64,000 nucleotides of DNA from Bacteroidales bacterium (GTDB taxonomy: Bacteria; Bacteroidota; Bacteroidia; Bacteroidales; P3), in NCBI GenBank assembly GCA_016292015.1, contig JAEEZY010000020.1, forward strand, positions 62,001 to 126,000, read 5' to 3'. Below the pieces are notes generated by a model, which ran no database searches, was not told the origin of the DNA, and saw only the letters and a program-made list of their open reading frames with translations. Position 1 is the first letter of the stretch, and the number at the start of each line of letters is the position of its first letter. Position numbers and translations under genes: made by a program. Below, in pieces: positions 53,801-62,716 of the stretch.

Positions 53801-54568
53801 CTAGATGATATTCAAGGTTTGGAGAGCGTTGAGGATTCCTTCGTGATCAACGTCTGACGTGATGTGGTTGGCGTGTTGCTTTACTATGTCTGAAGCGTTT
53901 CCCATAGCAACACCGATACCTGCATACTCCAGCATCTCTATGTCGTTGGCTCCGTCGCCGAAGGCGATACATTCGTCGCGCTTTAGCCCAAAATGACTTA
54001 ATACCTTTTCCATCCCGATGGCTTTGCTGCTGTCGGACGGAATGAGGTCGCTGAAGGCAGGATGCCATCTAGGCAGTCGGCTGTGTGGTAACATCGCCAG
54101 CACTTCTGCATCCTTGCTCTCAGGTATCATGGCGATAAACTGATAGACGTCTTCGCCCACCAACTCACAGTTGGGTCGCAGCTTTGGCATCTCGAACTCC
54201 AGCTGGTCGCGAAGCTGACGTGCCAGTTCGTCGATATGGTTGGTAAACATCTCGTGTTCGGTGAACGCCATAGAGACGTAGTTGTTCCTGTCGGCATAAT
54301 CCATCCACCGCTGCGCGTCGTCGTGGTTGAGCGGGTTCTTGTATATAACCTCGCCGCCCACCTGGCAGTAACCTCCGTTGACGGTTATCATGCCGTCGAA
54401 ATGTATCGGCATTTTGGGTACCAGCACTTTGGCGCGTCCGGAACAGATGAAGGTGAGGATGCCGTTCTCTTTTAAAGCCTTGAAGGATTCAATTGTTCCG
54501 CTCGAAACCTTGTGGGTGTTGAAACTCAGCAATGTTCCATCGATGTCGAAAAATGCCGCCTTTATCAT
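53801..54568 (-). CDS. Cof-type HAD-IIB hydrolase (sugar or flavin phosphatase)
   Basis: A 255-residue cytoplasmic HAD phosphatase. Motif I FFDIDGTLLS with the nucleophile Asp, motif II SGRA, the C2 cap, motif III Lys (DSSKAIGME) and motif IV FGDGANDIEMLEYAGIGVAMGNA are all present. The last is typical of Cof proteins. Substrate cannot be read from sequence. It is the last gene of a minus-strand run, 18 bp after the transporter. Confidence 0.95.
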   Translation of the reverse strand: MIKAAFFDIDGTLLSFNTHKVSSGTIESFKALKENGILTFICSGRAKVLVPKMPIHFDGMITVNGGYCQVGGEVIYKNPLNHDDAQRWMDYADRNNYVSMAFTEHEMFTNHIDELARQLRDQLEFEMPKLRPNCELVGEDVYQFIAMIPESKDAEVLAMLPHSRLPRWHPAFSDLIPSDSSKAIGMEKVLSHFGLKRDECIAFGDGANDIEMLEYAGIGVAMGNASDIVKQHANHITSDVDHEGILNALQTLNII

Positions 54569-54586
54569 TTCTATTGTCTAATCAAA

Positions 54587-55519
54587 TCACTTGTCACTAC
54601 TCGCTTTCCTCCCGAAATACCACAGCTGCCAAGAGTTGAACACGTTTTGAAACACCGAATAAAATGCCGAAAATACCGACGACAGCGGATTCAAAAATGT
54701 TGTGGCCATCCATATTCCCATCGAGCTGTTCTTCTGTCCTAACAGCTGTCCACCAGCGATGGTGTCGCCATAACGGTGCCCCAGCCACTTACCGAAGCCG
54801 AACTGTATTGCACAGAAAAGCAACGCCAGTAAGCCAAGCCACACGATCACGTGCCAGTTGCCTTCGCCGTTGAGGAAAATGAAGTCGATGGTTTGTCCGA
54901 GGTTGATGAACAGCGCGCAGGCCCAGAGGTAGAAACTGACCCCTTTGTAGCGTGCCATTGCGTTGTTGACCTTTGGAAGAAACTTCTGCAGCAGAAGGAT
55001 GATGAAGAACGGAAAACCTATTGTCGGCCCTATCTTTTTGAGTATCATCCAGAACGAGGCAAAGAAGGTTACCTCTTGCGCTCCGTTGTTTCCAGAGTGT
55101 GTCACTATTGTGAAATACAAAGGGGCGACGACGGCCACCATAAGGTTTCCCACGATGGTGTAGGTGGTCACCGTGCGGCGGTCGGCTCCCATCATGCAGC
55201 TTATCACCGCTACCGATGCAGCCACAGGACAAAGCACTCCGATAAGCAACCCTTGGGCGATGATGTAGTTAACGCCCAATGTGACCAGTAGGTAGTAGCC
55301 TCCGATGCTTACCGTCATCTGGAACAACGCCAGCCACAGGTCTAACCATGAGAGACGCAGCTTGGTTATCTTCACCGCTGAGAAGGTTAGCAGCAGGATG
55401 GTAAATACTATATATGGTGTGAGGAAGGCTATCTGTCCGCAGAGGTTGTGGAACAGCGCTCCTAGGACAAGGGCTATAGGAAGTACGTAAGGTTTGATTT
55501 TCTGAGTGAATGCACCCAT
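54587..55519 (-). CDS. BASS-family (bile acid:sodium symporter-like) transporter
   Basis: A 310-residue integral membrane protein with about nine helices. Features of the bile acid:sodium symporter family include an early TFSAVKIT segment and the cross-over region CPVAASVAVISCMMGADRRTVTTYTIVGNLM, with later KNSSMGIWMATTFLNPLSSV. The substrate may be an organic anion or a pantothenate-like compound; this is not decidable. It lies 4 bp after the purine nucleoside phosphorylase stop and may be coupled to it. Confidence 0.85.
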   Translation of the reverse strand: MGAFTQKIKPYVLPIALVLGALFHNLCGQIAFLTPYIVFTILLLTFSAVKITKLRLSWLDLWLALFQMTVSIGGYYLLVTLGVNYIIAQGLLIGVLCPVAASVAVISCMMGADRRTVTTYTIVGNLMVAVVAPLYFTIVTHSGNNGAQEVTFFASFWMILKKIGPTIGFPFFIILLLQKFLPKVNNAMARYKGVSFYLWACALFINLGQTIDFIFLNGEGNWHVIVWLGLLALLFCAIQFGFGKWLGHRYGDTIAGGQLLGQKNSSMGIWMATTFLNPLSSVFSAFYSVFQNVFNSWQLWYFGRKASSDK

Positions 55520-55523
55520 CTCC

Positions 55524-56354
55524 CTAGAGTTTGCCTATAATCTGAGTGAAGAGTTGTGTCATGCGGTCGGCGGCACGGTCGGCAGCCACTATCACGTCGT
55601 TGCCGTCGTTGAGGCAGGTGTCGCTCAAGGCTGCCGCCTCGTTGGTGATGACGCTCATGCCGAAGATCTCCATCCCGCTGTGGCGCGCCACAATGACTTC
55701 GGGTACTGTGGACATGCCAACAGCGTCGGCTCCGATGGTGCGGAAGTAACGGTACTCAGCAGGTGTTTCGTAGGTGGGGCCTGTGCTGGCAAGGTACACA
55801 CCCTCTTTCAGCTCAATGCTCATCTGTTTTGCTTCATCGTGGGCGATACGGCGTATGGCTTTGCTATATACGGTGGTCATATCGGGGAAGCGGGTGCCGA
55901 ACTCTTCCATATTCGGTCCAACCAGAGGGTTGGGCATGCGGTTGATATGGTCGGTGATGATCATCAGGTCGCCCACATGCATGTCGGGGTTGACGCCGCC
56001 GGCGGCGTTGCTCACAAAGAGACGTTTGATTCCCATCCGCGCGAACACTCGCACGGGGAAGGTGACTTCCTGCATGGTATATCCTTCGTAGAAATGGAAT
56101 CGGCCTTGCATGGCGACCACATTCTTCGAACCCAGTCGTCCGAAGATGAGGTTGCCTTTGTGACCGGTAGCCGTGGAAACCTTGAAATTGGGTATCTCCT
56201 TATAGGGTATGACAATGGCGCTCTCGATACGGTCGCCCAGTTTACCGAGCCCGCTGCCCAGCACTATCGCGGCATCGGGGATAAAGCCGATACGGCTTTT
56301 CAGATAGGCAACGGTTTCGTCGATGTTATGTAAATAAACTTTTGTGTCGTACAT
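55524..56354 (-). CDS. purine nucleoside phosphorylase, class II (trimeric)
   Basis: A 276-residue enzyme that splits inosine and guanosine with phosphate. Markers: VLGSGLG, the phosphate loop TGHKGNL, QGRFHFYEGY, SNAAGGVNPDM, the purine-site TGPTYETPAE(Y) and VGMSTVPEVIVARHSGMEIFGMSVITNEA, with Glu and Asn as base-recognising residues. It belongs to the low-molecular-mass trimeric class. With the nucleoside-hydrolase-like lipoprotein at 27 kb and the dITP pyrophosphatase nearby it indicates active purine salvage and pool cleaning. Confidence 0.96.
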   Translation of the reverse strand: MYDTKVYLHNIDETVAYLKSRIGFIPDAAIVLGSGLGKLGDRIESAIVIPYKEIPNFKVSTATGHKGNLIFGRLGSKNVVAMQGRFHFYEGYTMQEVTFPVRVFARMGIKRLFVSNAAGGVNPDMHVGDLMIITDHINRMPNPLVGPNMEEFGTRFPDMTTVYSKAIRRIAHDEAKQMSIELKEGVYLASTGPTYETPAEYRYFRTIGADAVGMSTVPEVIVARHSGMEIFGMSVITNEAAALSDTCLNDGNDVIVAADRAADRMTQLFTQIIGKL

Positions 56355-56373
56355 CTTAATCGTTGATTGCTAA

Positions 56374-56919
56374 TTACTTTTTCAGTTTGTCTATTTGTGC
56401 TTGTATTTCGGCTGCCTGCTCGTAGTTCTCTTTCTCTAAGCATTCCTGCAGCTTCTCTTCCAGTTGTTCAAGCGTTTGGTGCGAATATTTCTCATCTTCT
56501 GGATTGTCGAGCAGTAGGGGTTCCACCGCAGTTTCGTCGATGATGTTCTGTGTGGCGTAGATGGGAGCGTGGGCGGTCAAAGCGAGGGTTATGGCGTCGC
56601 TGGTGCGGGAGTCGATTCGCTTGTCGTTGAATCCATCGCTCAAAGTGAGAGAACTGTAGTAGATGCCTTCGGAGAAACGCTCTATCGTGGCCTCTTTGAC
56701 ACTCAACCCGTATTCGTGCATGATGTTGCACATAAGGCGGTGTGTCATAGGCCGCTCGGTCTCTACGGCTTGCAGCGCAAGTATGATTGCTTCGGCTTCA
56801 GGCTCGCGAATCACCACCGGAATGCTGCGGCCGTTGGAGGGTATGGTGAGCATCAGCAGACACGATCCGCTGTCGCTTACGCGTCTTATCTCTTCGGGAA
56901 ATACTTCAATGAGTGGCAT
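56374..56919 (-). CDS. DUF151 bifunctional-nuclease-like domain with C-terminal UVR motif
   Basis: A 181-residue cytoplasmic protein. Residues about 15-130 form the DUF151 domain (VVIREPEAEAIILALQ, RMCNIM-like LMCNIMHEYGL, IDSRTSDAITLALTAHAPIYA), known from plants and from Bacteroidota proteins. The C-terminal helices (about 147-181, EKLQECLEKENYEQAAEIQAQIDKL) match the UVR interaction motif of UvrB/UvrC/ClpC. The combination suggests a DNA-repair or regulatory role, but nuclease activity is inferred only from the domain name. It starts next to rdgB, 24 bp away. Confidence 0.88.
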   Translation of the reverse strand: MPLIEVFPEEIRRVSDSGSCLLMLTIPSNGRSIPVVIREPEAEAIILALQAVETERPMTHRLMCNIMHEYGLSVKEATIERFSEGIYYSSLTLSDGFNDKRIDSRTSDAITLALTAHAPIYATQNIIDETAVEPLLLDNPEDEKYSHQTLEQLEEKLQECLEKENYEQAAEIQAQIDKLKK

Positions 56920-56943
56920 CTTGAAAGGGTTACGTGTTAATCT

Positions 56944-57528
56944 CTATTTGTTCAGGTATTCGGTTAATCGCTTCACCGCCATTCCTCTGTGGCTTATCAT
57001 GTTCTTCACCTCCAATGGCATCTCGGCGAACGAGACGGCGAAGTGGTCGGGCATGAATATGGGGTCGTATCCGAAGCCCTCTTTGCCGTAACGTTCGGTG
57101 AGTATTACCCCTTCCACCTTGCCTTCGAAATAACGTGGCTCGCCGTCCTCTATGAGGCATATCACCGTGCGGAACTGCGCCTTGCGGTTCGTTTCACCGT
57201 CGAGGGCTTTCAGCAGCTTGTTGACGTTGTCGTCAAACGAGCAGTGCTCGCCGGCATAGCGTGCACTATAGACACCAGGCGCCCCGTCGAGAGCATCAAC
57301 CTCAAGCCCAGTGTCATCGGCAAAGCAGTCGCAGTGCGTGCGCTCCCACACCCACTGCGCCTTCTGCAACGCATTGCCCTGCAGGGTGTCCGCCGTTTCG
57401 GGTATCTCGCCCGAAAGGCCAGCTTCCTCGAGGCTCACAATCCCAACTTTCCCGTCGAGCATCTCACGTACCTCGCCAAGCTTATGTTTATTGTTGGTGG
57501 CAAATATCAGTTTTCTCATAGTTTTCAT
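56944..57528 (-). CDS. rdgB: XTP/dITP diphosphatase (RdgB/HAM1)
   Basis: A 194-residue enzyme that hydrolyses non-canonical purine triphosphates, preventing their use in DNA and RNA. Motifs: IFATNNKHKLGEV at the start, TLQGNALQKA, FADDTGLEVDALDGAPGVYSARYAG, GKEGFGYDPIF and the closing SHRGMAVK. Length matches the family. The true start may be the ATG at 57519 (MRKLIFATNN). It lies upstream of DUF151 in the same run as the purine phosphorylase. Confidence 0.96.
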   Translation of the reverse strand: MKTMRKLIFATNNKHKLGEVREMLDGKVGIVSLEEAGLSGEIPETADTLQGNALQKAQWVWERTHCDCFADDTGLEVDALDGAPGVYSARYAGEHCSFDDNVNKLLKALDGETNRKAQFRTVICLIEDGEPRYFEGKVEGVILTERYGKEGFGYDPIFMPDHFAVSFAEMPLEVKNMISHRGMAVKRLTEYLNK

Positions 57529-57545
57529 AAATTAAATATTAACCA

Positions 57546-58766
57546 TTACTCGTATCTTATCGCCACGATGGGGTCGAGGTTTGCGGCTTTCTTAGCTGGA
57601 TACCAGCCGAAGAAGATCCCCACCGCAACGCACACCACAAAGCTCAGCACTATGGCGCCGTAGCTTATGAGATAGGGCCATGCGAGTATGGAGGTTATGG
57701 CGTAGGCGATGAGCACTCCCAGCACTATGCCTATCAAGCCGCCAATGACGCTCAGCACCACGCTCTCGAACAGGAACTGCATCATGATGTCTTTGTTTTG
57801 AGCACCGATGGCCATTCGGAGTCCTATCTCCTTGGTGCGCTCGGTGACGGTGACATACATGATGTTCATGATGCCGATGCCGCCCACCGCCAGCGAGATG
57901 CCAGCCACGATGGAGAGCAGTATGGTGAGGAATCCCAGCACCTGGCTCATCGACGAGAGCATCTCCTCCTGCGTGAACACGTTGAAGTCGTCGTCCATGC
58001 CTTCGGCTATGTTGTGTGTCGAGCGTAGGGTGTGGGTTATCTCCACCGCCGCCATCTCGCTCTCCTCTTCGCTGGTGGCCGACGCCATTATCATGTTGAA
58101 GTGGTTGATGCCCAAGAAGCGTTTCTGTATGGTTGTGTATGGTGCGAAGGCTATGTCGTCTTGATCCTGGCCCATCTGGCTCTGCCCTTTGCTTTTCAGC
58201 ACACCGATGACCTTCATCGGTATCGAGCCGAAGCGTATGGTTTCGCCTATGGGGTTCTCGCCGTTCGGAAAGAGGGCATCGGCGATGGTTTTGCCTATCA
58301 CGCACACCTTTGCGTAGCGGGTGACATCCTCGTCGGTGAACATGAGGCCGCGTTCGAGCGTGTAGTTTTCAATCGTGAGGTATTCGGGAGCCACACCTTC
58401 GACGCTTCCCGAGTGGTTGTTGTTGCCATATACCATCTGGGCGGCGCTGTTCACCAACGGCGAGATGGCGGCCACATAGTGGCAGCTTTTCTTGATGGTC
58501 TCGACGTCTTTCATGTCGAGCGACTTGGTGTTGGTGTTGCCCATATCGACGCCGCCGCGGCGCTGTCGTTCGGGCCACACCATTATCATGTTGGTGCCCA
58601 TCGAGCTGAACTCGGCACGGGTGTTCTGTGTGGCGCTTTGTCCTATCGACACCATCGTTATCACGGCGGCGATGCCAATCACCACACCCAACATCGTCAG
58701 CAATGCACGCGTTTTGTTGCGCATTATTGCTCGTAGAGCTATCTTTATGAGGTTTGAGAAATTCAT
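57546..58766 (-). CDS. MacB-type ABC transporter permease (FtsX-like)
   Basis: A 406-residue permease with one N-terminal helix, a large periplasmic MacB domain (about 45-270) and three C-terminal helices (SIVAGISLAVGGIGIMNIMYVTVTERTKEIGLR). Unlike E. coli MacB, the ATPase is a separate polypeptide. The MacB family drives export by mechanotransmission across the periplasm. It follows the ATPase gene by 43 bp in the adaptor, ATPase, permease order; tolC is the first gene of the run. Confidence 0.94.
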   Translation of the reverse strand: MNFSNLIKIALRAIMRNKTRALLTMLGVVIGIAAVITMVSIGQSATQNTRAEFSSMGTNMIMVWPERQRRGGVDMGNTNTKSLDMKDVETIKKSCHYVAAISPLVNSAAQMVYGNNNHSGSVEGVAPEYLTIENYTLERGLMFTDEDVTRYAKVCVIGKTIADALFPNGENPIGETIRFGSIPMKVIGVLKSKGQSQMGQDQDDIAFAPYTTIQKRFLGINHFNMIMASATSEEESEMAAVEITHTLRSTHNIAEGMDDDFNVFTQEEMLSSMSQVLGFLTILLSIVAGISLAVGGIGIMNIMYVTVTERTKEIGLRMAIGAQNKDIMMQFLFESVVLSVIGGLIGIVLGVLIAYAITSILAWPYLISYGAIVLSFVVCVAVGIFFGWYPAKKAANLDPIVAIRYE

Positions 58767-58809
58767 TTTATATTAGTGGTTAGCAGTTAGCTGTTATGGG
58801 AGTTGAGGG

Positions 58810-59553
58810 TTATTGTGCTGTTTCTTCCACTTTGGGTAACGCGGCGAGGGCGTCGGAGGCCGACTTGGGCGTCACCGCATGGTCGTCAACCACCATTCCG
58901 TCGCGCAACTTGACCACACGGGTGGTGAATTCGGCGATGTCTGGCTCGTGTGTCACAAACGCTATCGTCTTGCCTTTGTCGTGCAGGTTCTGGAACAGGC
59001 TCATGATTTCGTACGAGGTGCGGGTGTCTAGGTTTCCCGTCGCCTCGTCGGCGAGGATTATCACTGGGTCGTTGACGATGGCGCGGGCTATAGCCACACG
59101 CTGCTGCTGGCCGCCCGAGAGCTGTGCCGAGGTGTGCTCCATGCGGTCTTGCAGGCCTACGGCTAAGAGTGCTTCGGTGGCCCGTTCGCGGCGCTCTTTG
59201 GCGCTGAATTTCTTGTTGTACATCAGCGGCAGCTCGACATTCTCCAACGCCGAGGTGCGGGGCAGCAGGTTGTAGTTCTGGAAGACGAACCCTATCTTGT
59301 GGTTTCTTAGTGTCGCCAGCTCTTTCTTCGAGCGTTCTTTTACGCTCACTCCGTCGATGATGTAGTCGCCCGAAGTGGGTGTGTCCAGGCATCCGAGTAT
59401 GTTGAGTAGCGTCGATTTGCCGCTTCCGCTCGTACCCATGATGCTGACGAACTCGCCCTCTTCGATGTCGAAGCTCACACCTCGTAGTGCGTGCACATAT
59501 TCTCCACCAACCAGGAAGTCGCGTTTAAGTTCGTTCAACGATATTATGCTCAT
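58810..59553 (-). CDS. MacB/LolD-type ABC transporter ATPase
   Basis: A 247-residue cytoplasmic ATPase: Walker A GTSGSGKST (40-48), Q-loop in FVFQNYNLLP, signature LSGGQQQR, Walker B VIILADEAT and H-loop THEPD. The RTSALENVELPLMY segment after the Q-loop is typical of MacB/LolD enzymes. Its ATG overlaps the adaptor stop as ATGA (59550-59553), so translation is coupled. Confidence 0.96.
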   Translation of the reverse strand: MSIISLNELKRDFLVGGEYVHALRGVSFDIEEGEFVSIMGTSGSGKSTLLNILGCLDTPTSGDYIIDGVSVKERSKKELATLRNHKIGFVFQNYNLLPRTSALENVELPLMYNKKFSAKERRERATEALLAVGLQDRMEHTSAQLSGGQQQRVAIARAIVNDPVIILADEATGNLDTRTSYEIMSLFQNLHDKGKTIAFVTHEPDIAEFTTRVVKLRDGMVVDDHAVTPKSASDALAALPKVEETAQ

Positions 59554-60836
59554 CTCTTTCTTCTTTCGGGTCCTTCAAAGAGGCTCTTGGCTTTTTTGGT
59601 GTTCAGCTTCTCGCGGTTTGCCGACAACACCACCGTCTCGCCTTCGGCCAGTCCTTCGGTTATCACGATATTGGCGCCGTCGCTAAGTCCTGTTTTTACC
59701 TCGCGCAAACTCAGAGCCTTGTCTTTCATTACCACGATGTTCTTCTTGCCGTCGGTGGCGGGTTTAGATGTTGTGGGCGCACCGCTCACTCCGTCAGGAG
59801 CGTTTTCTTTGGGTTTTTCCGTGGGCTTCATGCCTTTGGTCGTGCCTTTCGGTGCTCCCATTCCTGGAATCTCGGGCAGGGTGTAGCCCTCTTTCTTCAG
59901 CATCTTGCAGATGTCGGGCGTCAACTCGAAATAGGTGGCCTCAAGCGGCACCAGCACGCCATTCTGCTCGTTCACCACGATGCTCACGTTGGCGGTCATG
60001 CCGGGATAGAGCTTGTTTTCCTCGTTGGGTGCGGCTATGATTACCTTGTAGGTCACCACGTTGCTCGTCACCGTGGGGTTGAGGCGTAGCTGCTGCACGG
60101 TGCCTGTGAACTTGTCTTCGGGGAAGGCGTCAACCGTGAAAACAACCCTCTGTCCCTCTTTCACCTGTCCTATGTCGGCTTCGTCGATGTTGGCCTCCAC
60201 CTGCATCTCCGTCAGGTTGTTGGCTATCGTGAAAAGGGTAGGGGTGCTGAACGATGCCGCCACCGTCTGTCCCTCTTCCACCTCTTTGTTGAGTATCACG
60301 CCGTCGATGGGCGAGTAGATTTCGGCGTATTTCAGGTTGGTTACCGCGTTCTCGTAGTTCGACTGTGCCGAAATCAGCTGGTTTTTGGCTTGCTGCAGGT
60401 TGGTCGACGCTTGGTCGTACTCCTCCTGTGTGGCGGCCTTGTTCTCGTAGAGTCGTTTGATGCGGTCGAAGCTCTTCTGTGCCAGTTCTTTGCTGCTCTG
60501 AGCTGTCGAGAGGTTCGCCTTGCTCTGTTTCACCTGCTCGCGCAGGTTGCTCTTGTCCAGTTCGGCCAGCAGGTCGCCTTTCTTCACCGTCGAGTTGTAG
60601 TCAACATACAACTTCTCCACGATGCCGCTCACCTGTGTGCCCACCGTCACCTTATAGACGGGTTGTATCTCGCCTGTGGCCGTAATAGTAGTTTCAATAT
60701 TGCCCTTCTCCGTCACCGACGTGTTCACGTTCACCACATACTTGCCACCTTTTGAGGCTACGCTTATCACGATGAAAGCCAGCACTACCGCTGCCACCGC
60801 AATCCATATCCATTTCTTTTTCTTACTCTTTGCCAT
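59550..60836 (-). CDS. periplasmic adaptor (MacA/HlyD-family membrane fusion protein)
   Basis: A 428-residue adaptor: N-terminal membrane helix (IWIAVAAVVLAFIVISV), lipoyl-like halves (EIQPVYKVTVGTQVSGIVEKL and YSPIDGVILNKEVEEGQTV), a coiled-coil hairpin (about 95-170), a beta-barrel domain (VVFTVDAFPEDKFTGTV) and a membrane-proximal domain. A Gly/Pro/Lys-rich insertion at about 325-365 (PKGTTKGMKPTEKPKENAP) is longer than in E. coli MacA. It links the MacB-type permease to TolC. Confidence 0.95.
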   Translation of the reverse strand: MAKSKKKKWIWIAVAAVVLAFIVISVASKGGKYVVNVNTSVTEKGNIETTITATGEIQPVYKVTVGTQVSGIVEKLYVDYNSTVKKGDLLAELDKSNLREQVKQSKANLSTAQSSKELAQKSFDRIKRLYENKAATQEEYDQASTNLQQAKNQLISAQSNYENAVTNLKYAEIYSPIDGVILNKEVEEGQTVAASFSTPTLFTIANNLTEMQVEANIDEADIGQVKEGQRVVFTVDAFPEDKFTGTVQQLRLNPTVTSNVVTYKVIIAAPNEENKLYPGMTANVSIVVNEQNGVLVPLEATYFELTPDICKMLKKEGYTLPEIPGMGAPKGTTKGMKPTEKPKENAPDGVSGAPTTSKPATDGKKNIVVMKDKALSLREVKTGLSDGANIVITEGLAEGETVVLSANREKLNTKKAKSLFEGPERRKR

Positions 60837-60918
60837 ATATTTGTTTTTATGTTATCTGTTGATCTGTTGATCTGTTCGCTTCGCTAAAATCATTTGTCTA
60901 ATCACTAATCACTAATCA

Positions 60919-62202
60919 CTACTTTCCCATATAAACATCCAGCACCTTCAAATCCATCAGGTAGGTGTATTTGTTCTGCAGATAGTCGTTCAGCGCCGAG
61001 AGGAAGCGGTCTTGCTGCGTAAGCATGTCCACAGTGGTCACCGCGCCGTTCTCGTATTTCAGCCGGTAAACGTTGTAGTTGGCCTGATAGGCCTCCTTCA
61101 TCTTCTGCGACGTGCGGTACTGGTTGCCCGCCTGTGCCGTCGCTATGTATTGCGACTCTATCGCCTTCCTCAGGTCATGTGCCGCCTGTTGGTTCTGTAT
61201 TTCCGCCTGACGCAGGTTTATCTTGCTTTGTTTCACCTGCGTTATCGTGTTGCCGCGCAGTATGGGTATGTTCAGGTTCAACCCCACCGTTCCGCTGAAG
61301 TTGCCTCCGTTCACCATTGTGCCGCTCGTCTGGTCAAGCTGCGCACCGCCCATATAGTAGTTTGCGCCGCCGTTCAACCCCAGCGTTGGCGAGTACGCCG
61401 ACTTCGCAATCTTCACGTTGTATTTCGCCATGTCCACGTTCATCCGGCTTATCTCTAGGTCAGGCATATTGGCTTCCGCCTGCCTTATCACCTCGTCCAT
61501 CGAAAGCAGCTGCATCGCCTCTCCGTCGCCCATCTCCGTCACATCCACCGTCTGCCCGTTTTCCAGACACAGCAGGTTGCGCAGCTCCAGTCGGTTGTTG
61601 TCTATCGTCAGCCGGGTGATCTCGATTGAGCCAAGAGCACTCTGATAGTTGGCCTCCAGCAGCAGGTAGTCGCTCTCCAGCAACTTCCCCACGTTGTATT
61701 TCACCTCGCCCTCGTTCAGCTGCTCCTCGCTGGTTTTCAGCACTTCCTGCTGGTACGACAGGCGCTCCTCGTTCATCAGTATCGTCATGTATGCCTGGAT
61801 TATCTGTCCCGCTATGCTGTTCTGGCTTTGCTTCACCTTCAGCTCGCTCTGTCGCAGCGAAAGCTTACTCTGCTGCAGCGTCCGCAGGTTCGCCAACCCG
61901 CTGAACAGCGTCATGTTAGCGTTCACTCCTGCCGACGTGTTGAACGACGTGCCGCCACTTTGTATGTTCATGTTTTCGCCTGCCGAGGCGCTCATGCTCG
62001 GTGCGAAGTTCCATTTGGCGTTGCTCACGCTCGCCTTGGCCGACTCCTTGTTCAGCTCTGCCGTCTGCACCGTCAGGTTGTGCTCGTAGGCGTATCGCAG
62101 ACACTCTTCCAGCGACATCCTCACCGTGTCCTGCGCCACGGCGGAATCCCACGCCATCAGCGTCAGCGCGAGCATTCCGATACCTATGTACTTTGTCCTC
62201 AT
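60919..62202 (-). CDS. tolC: TolC-family outer-membrane efflux protein
   Basis: A 427-residue outer-membrane channel with signal peptide (MRTKYIGIGMLALTLMAWDSAVAQ). It shows the duplicated TolC repeat: VRMSLEECLRYAYEHNLTVQTAEL near the start and SKINLRQAEIQNQQAAHDLRKAI in the second half, with long alpha-hairpins. It forms the exit duct of the MacAB-type exporter encoded by the three following genes. The ATG at 62202 is supported by a TAACTTTG box 19 bp upstream; an in-frame TTG at 62223 falls inside that box. Confidence 0.95.
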   Translation of the reverse strand: MRTKYIGIGMLALTLMAWDSAVAQDTVRMSLEECLRYAYEHNLTVQTAELNKESAKASVSNAKWNFAPSMSASAGENMNIQSGGTSFNTSAGVNANMTLFSGLANLRTLQQSKLSLRQSELKVKQSQNSIAGQIIQAYMTILMNEERLSYQQEVLKTSEEQLNEGEVKYNVGKLLESDYLLLEANYQSALGSIEITRLTIDNNRLELRNLLCLENGQTVDVTEMGDGEAMQLLSMDEVIRQAEANMPDLEISRMNVDMAKYNVKIAKSAYSPTLGLNGGANYYMGGAQLDQTSGTMVNGGNFSGTVGLNLNIPILRGNTITQVKQSKINLRQAEIQNQQAAHDLRKAIESQYIATAQAGNQYRTSQKMKEAYQANYNVYRLKYENGAVTTVDMLTQQDRFLSALNDYLQNKYTYLMDLKVLDVYMGK

Positions 62203-62220
62203 TTTAAAAATTTTGGGGTG

Positions 62221-62228
62221 CAAAGTTA
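62221..62228 (-). promoter_or_regulatory. putative -7 box TAACTTTG of the tolC-macAB operon
   Basis: Minus-strand TAACTTTG followed by GCA, ending 19 bp before the ATG at 62202. This would give a very short leader of about 10 nt. Confidence 0.6.
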
Positions 62229-62340
62229 CTACTTTTTTCTCTTTTTATGGTGCGTATCGGTGAAATTCAGAATAAGAACGGGAAAAACGAAACCAAACCA
62301 ACCAACCAAACCCAACCCAACCCAACCCTTCGGTAGGAGA

Positions 62341-62461
62341 ATACGTACAGGAGCCTAGGAAGTGCCTTATATGTGTCACGAACATACCTGCTATATAGTA
62401 CGGAGATGATACGTACCATATACGGCGTTCATACGTAGTAGATAGGTGGTTGATACGGAGG
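62341..62461. repeat. array F: 11-bp tandem repeat, inverted relative of array E
   Basis: About eleven units, clearest from 62396 to 62461: TAGTACGGAGA, TGATACGTACC, ATATACGGCGT, TCATACGTAGT, AGATAGGTGGT, TGATACGGAGG, all carrying TACG or TAGG at the same place. Read on the other strand the first units are CTCCGTATCAA and CCACCTATCTA, nearly the same as the first two units of array E. It lies in the divergent gap between tolC (-) and the TonB-dependent receptor (+). The 62290-62330 stretch is an AACC/AACCC run. Confidence 0.85.
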
Positions 62462-62601
62462 GGAAATATTCAGTGTTCTGTCTGTCTGATTGTTACCGTT
62501 GGTGCTTAAACCCCATTCCAGCATGCTGTATTTTGTTTATGCAATATAATATGCTGGGTTTTATATTCTTGTGTGCAATACAGACATTCGGTTCAACTCT
62601 A

Positions 62602-62609
62602 CAAAGATA
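62602..62609 (-). promoter_or_regulatory. second TATCTTTG box in the tolC/receptor gap, minus strand
   Basis: Minus-strand TATCTTTG, an exact consensus. If used, the transcript would include array F in a leader of about 390 nt before tolC. The proximal box at 62221 makes this an alternative. Confidence 0.35.
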
Positions 62610-62716
62610 CAAATTAATATCCGTCCTAGACAACTAAAAAAACGAAAAAAAACAGCATCTCTTATTCGGCACACTTTTTTCCCTTTTTTGCCGTTTTTAT
62701 AGGTGTTTATCTAAAA

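Noticed and set aside
62290..62330. AACC/AACCC run as a telomere-like or functional repeat
   Set aside because: Short, irregular simple sequence next to array F; no 11-bp register and no partner elsewhere.
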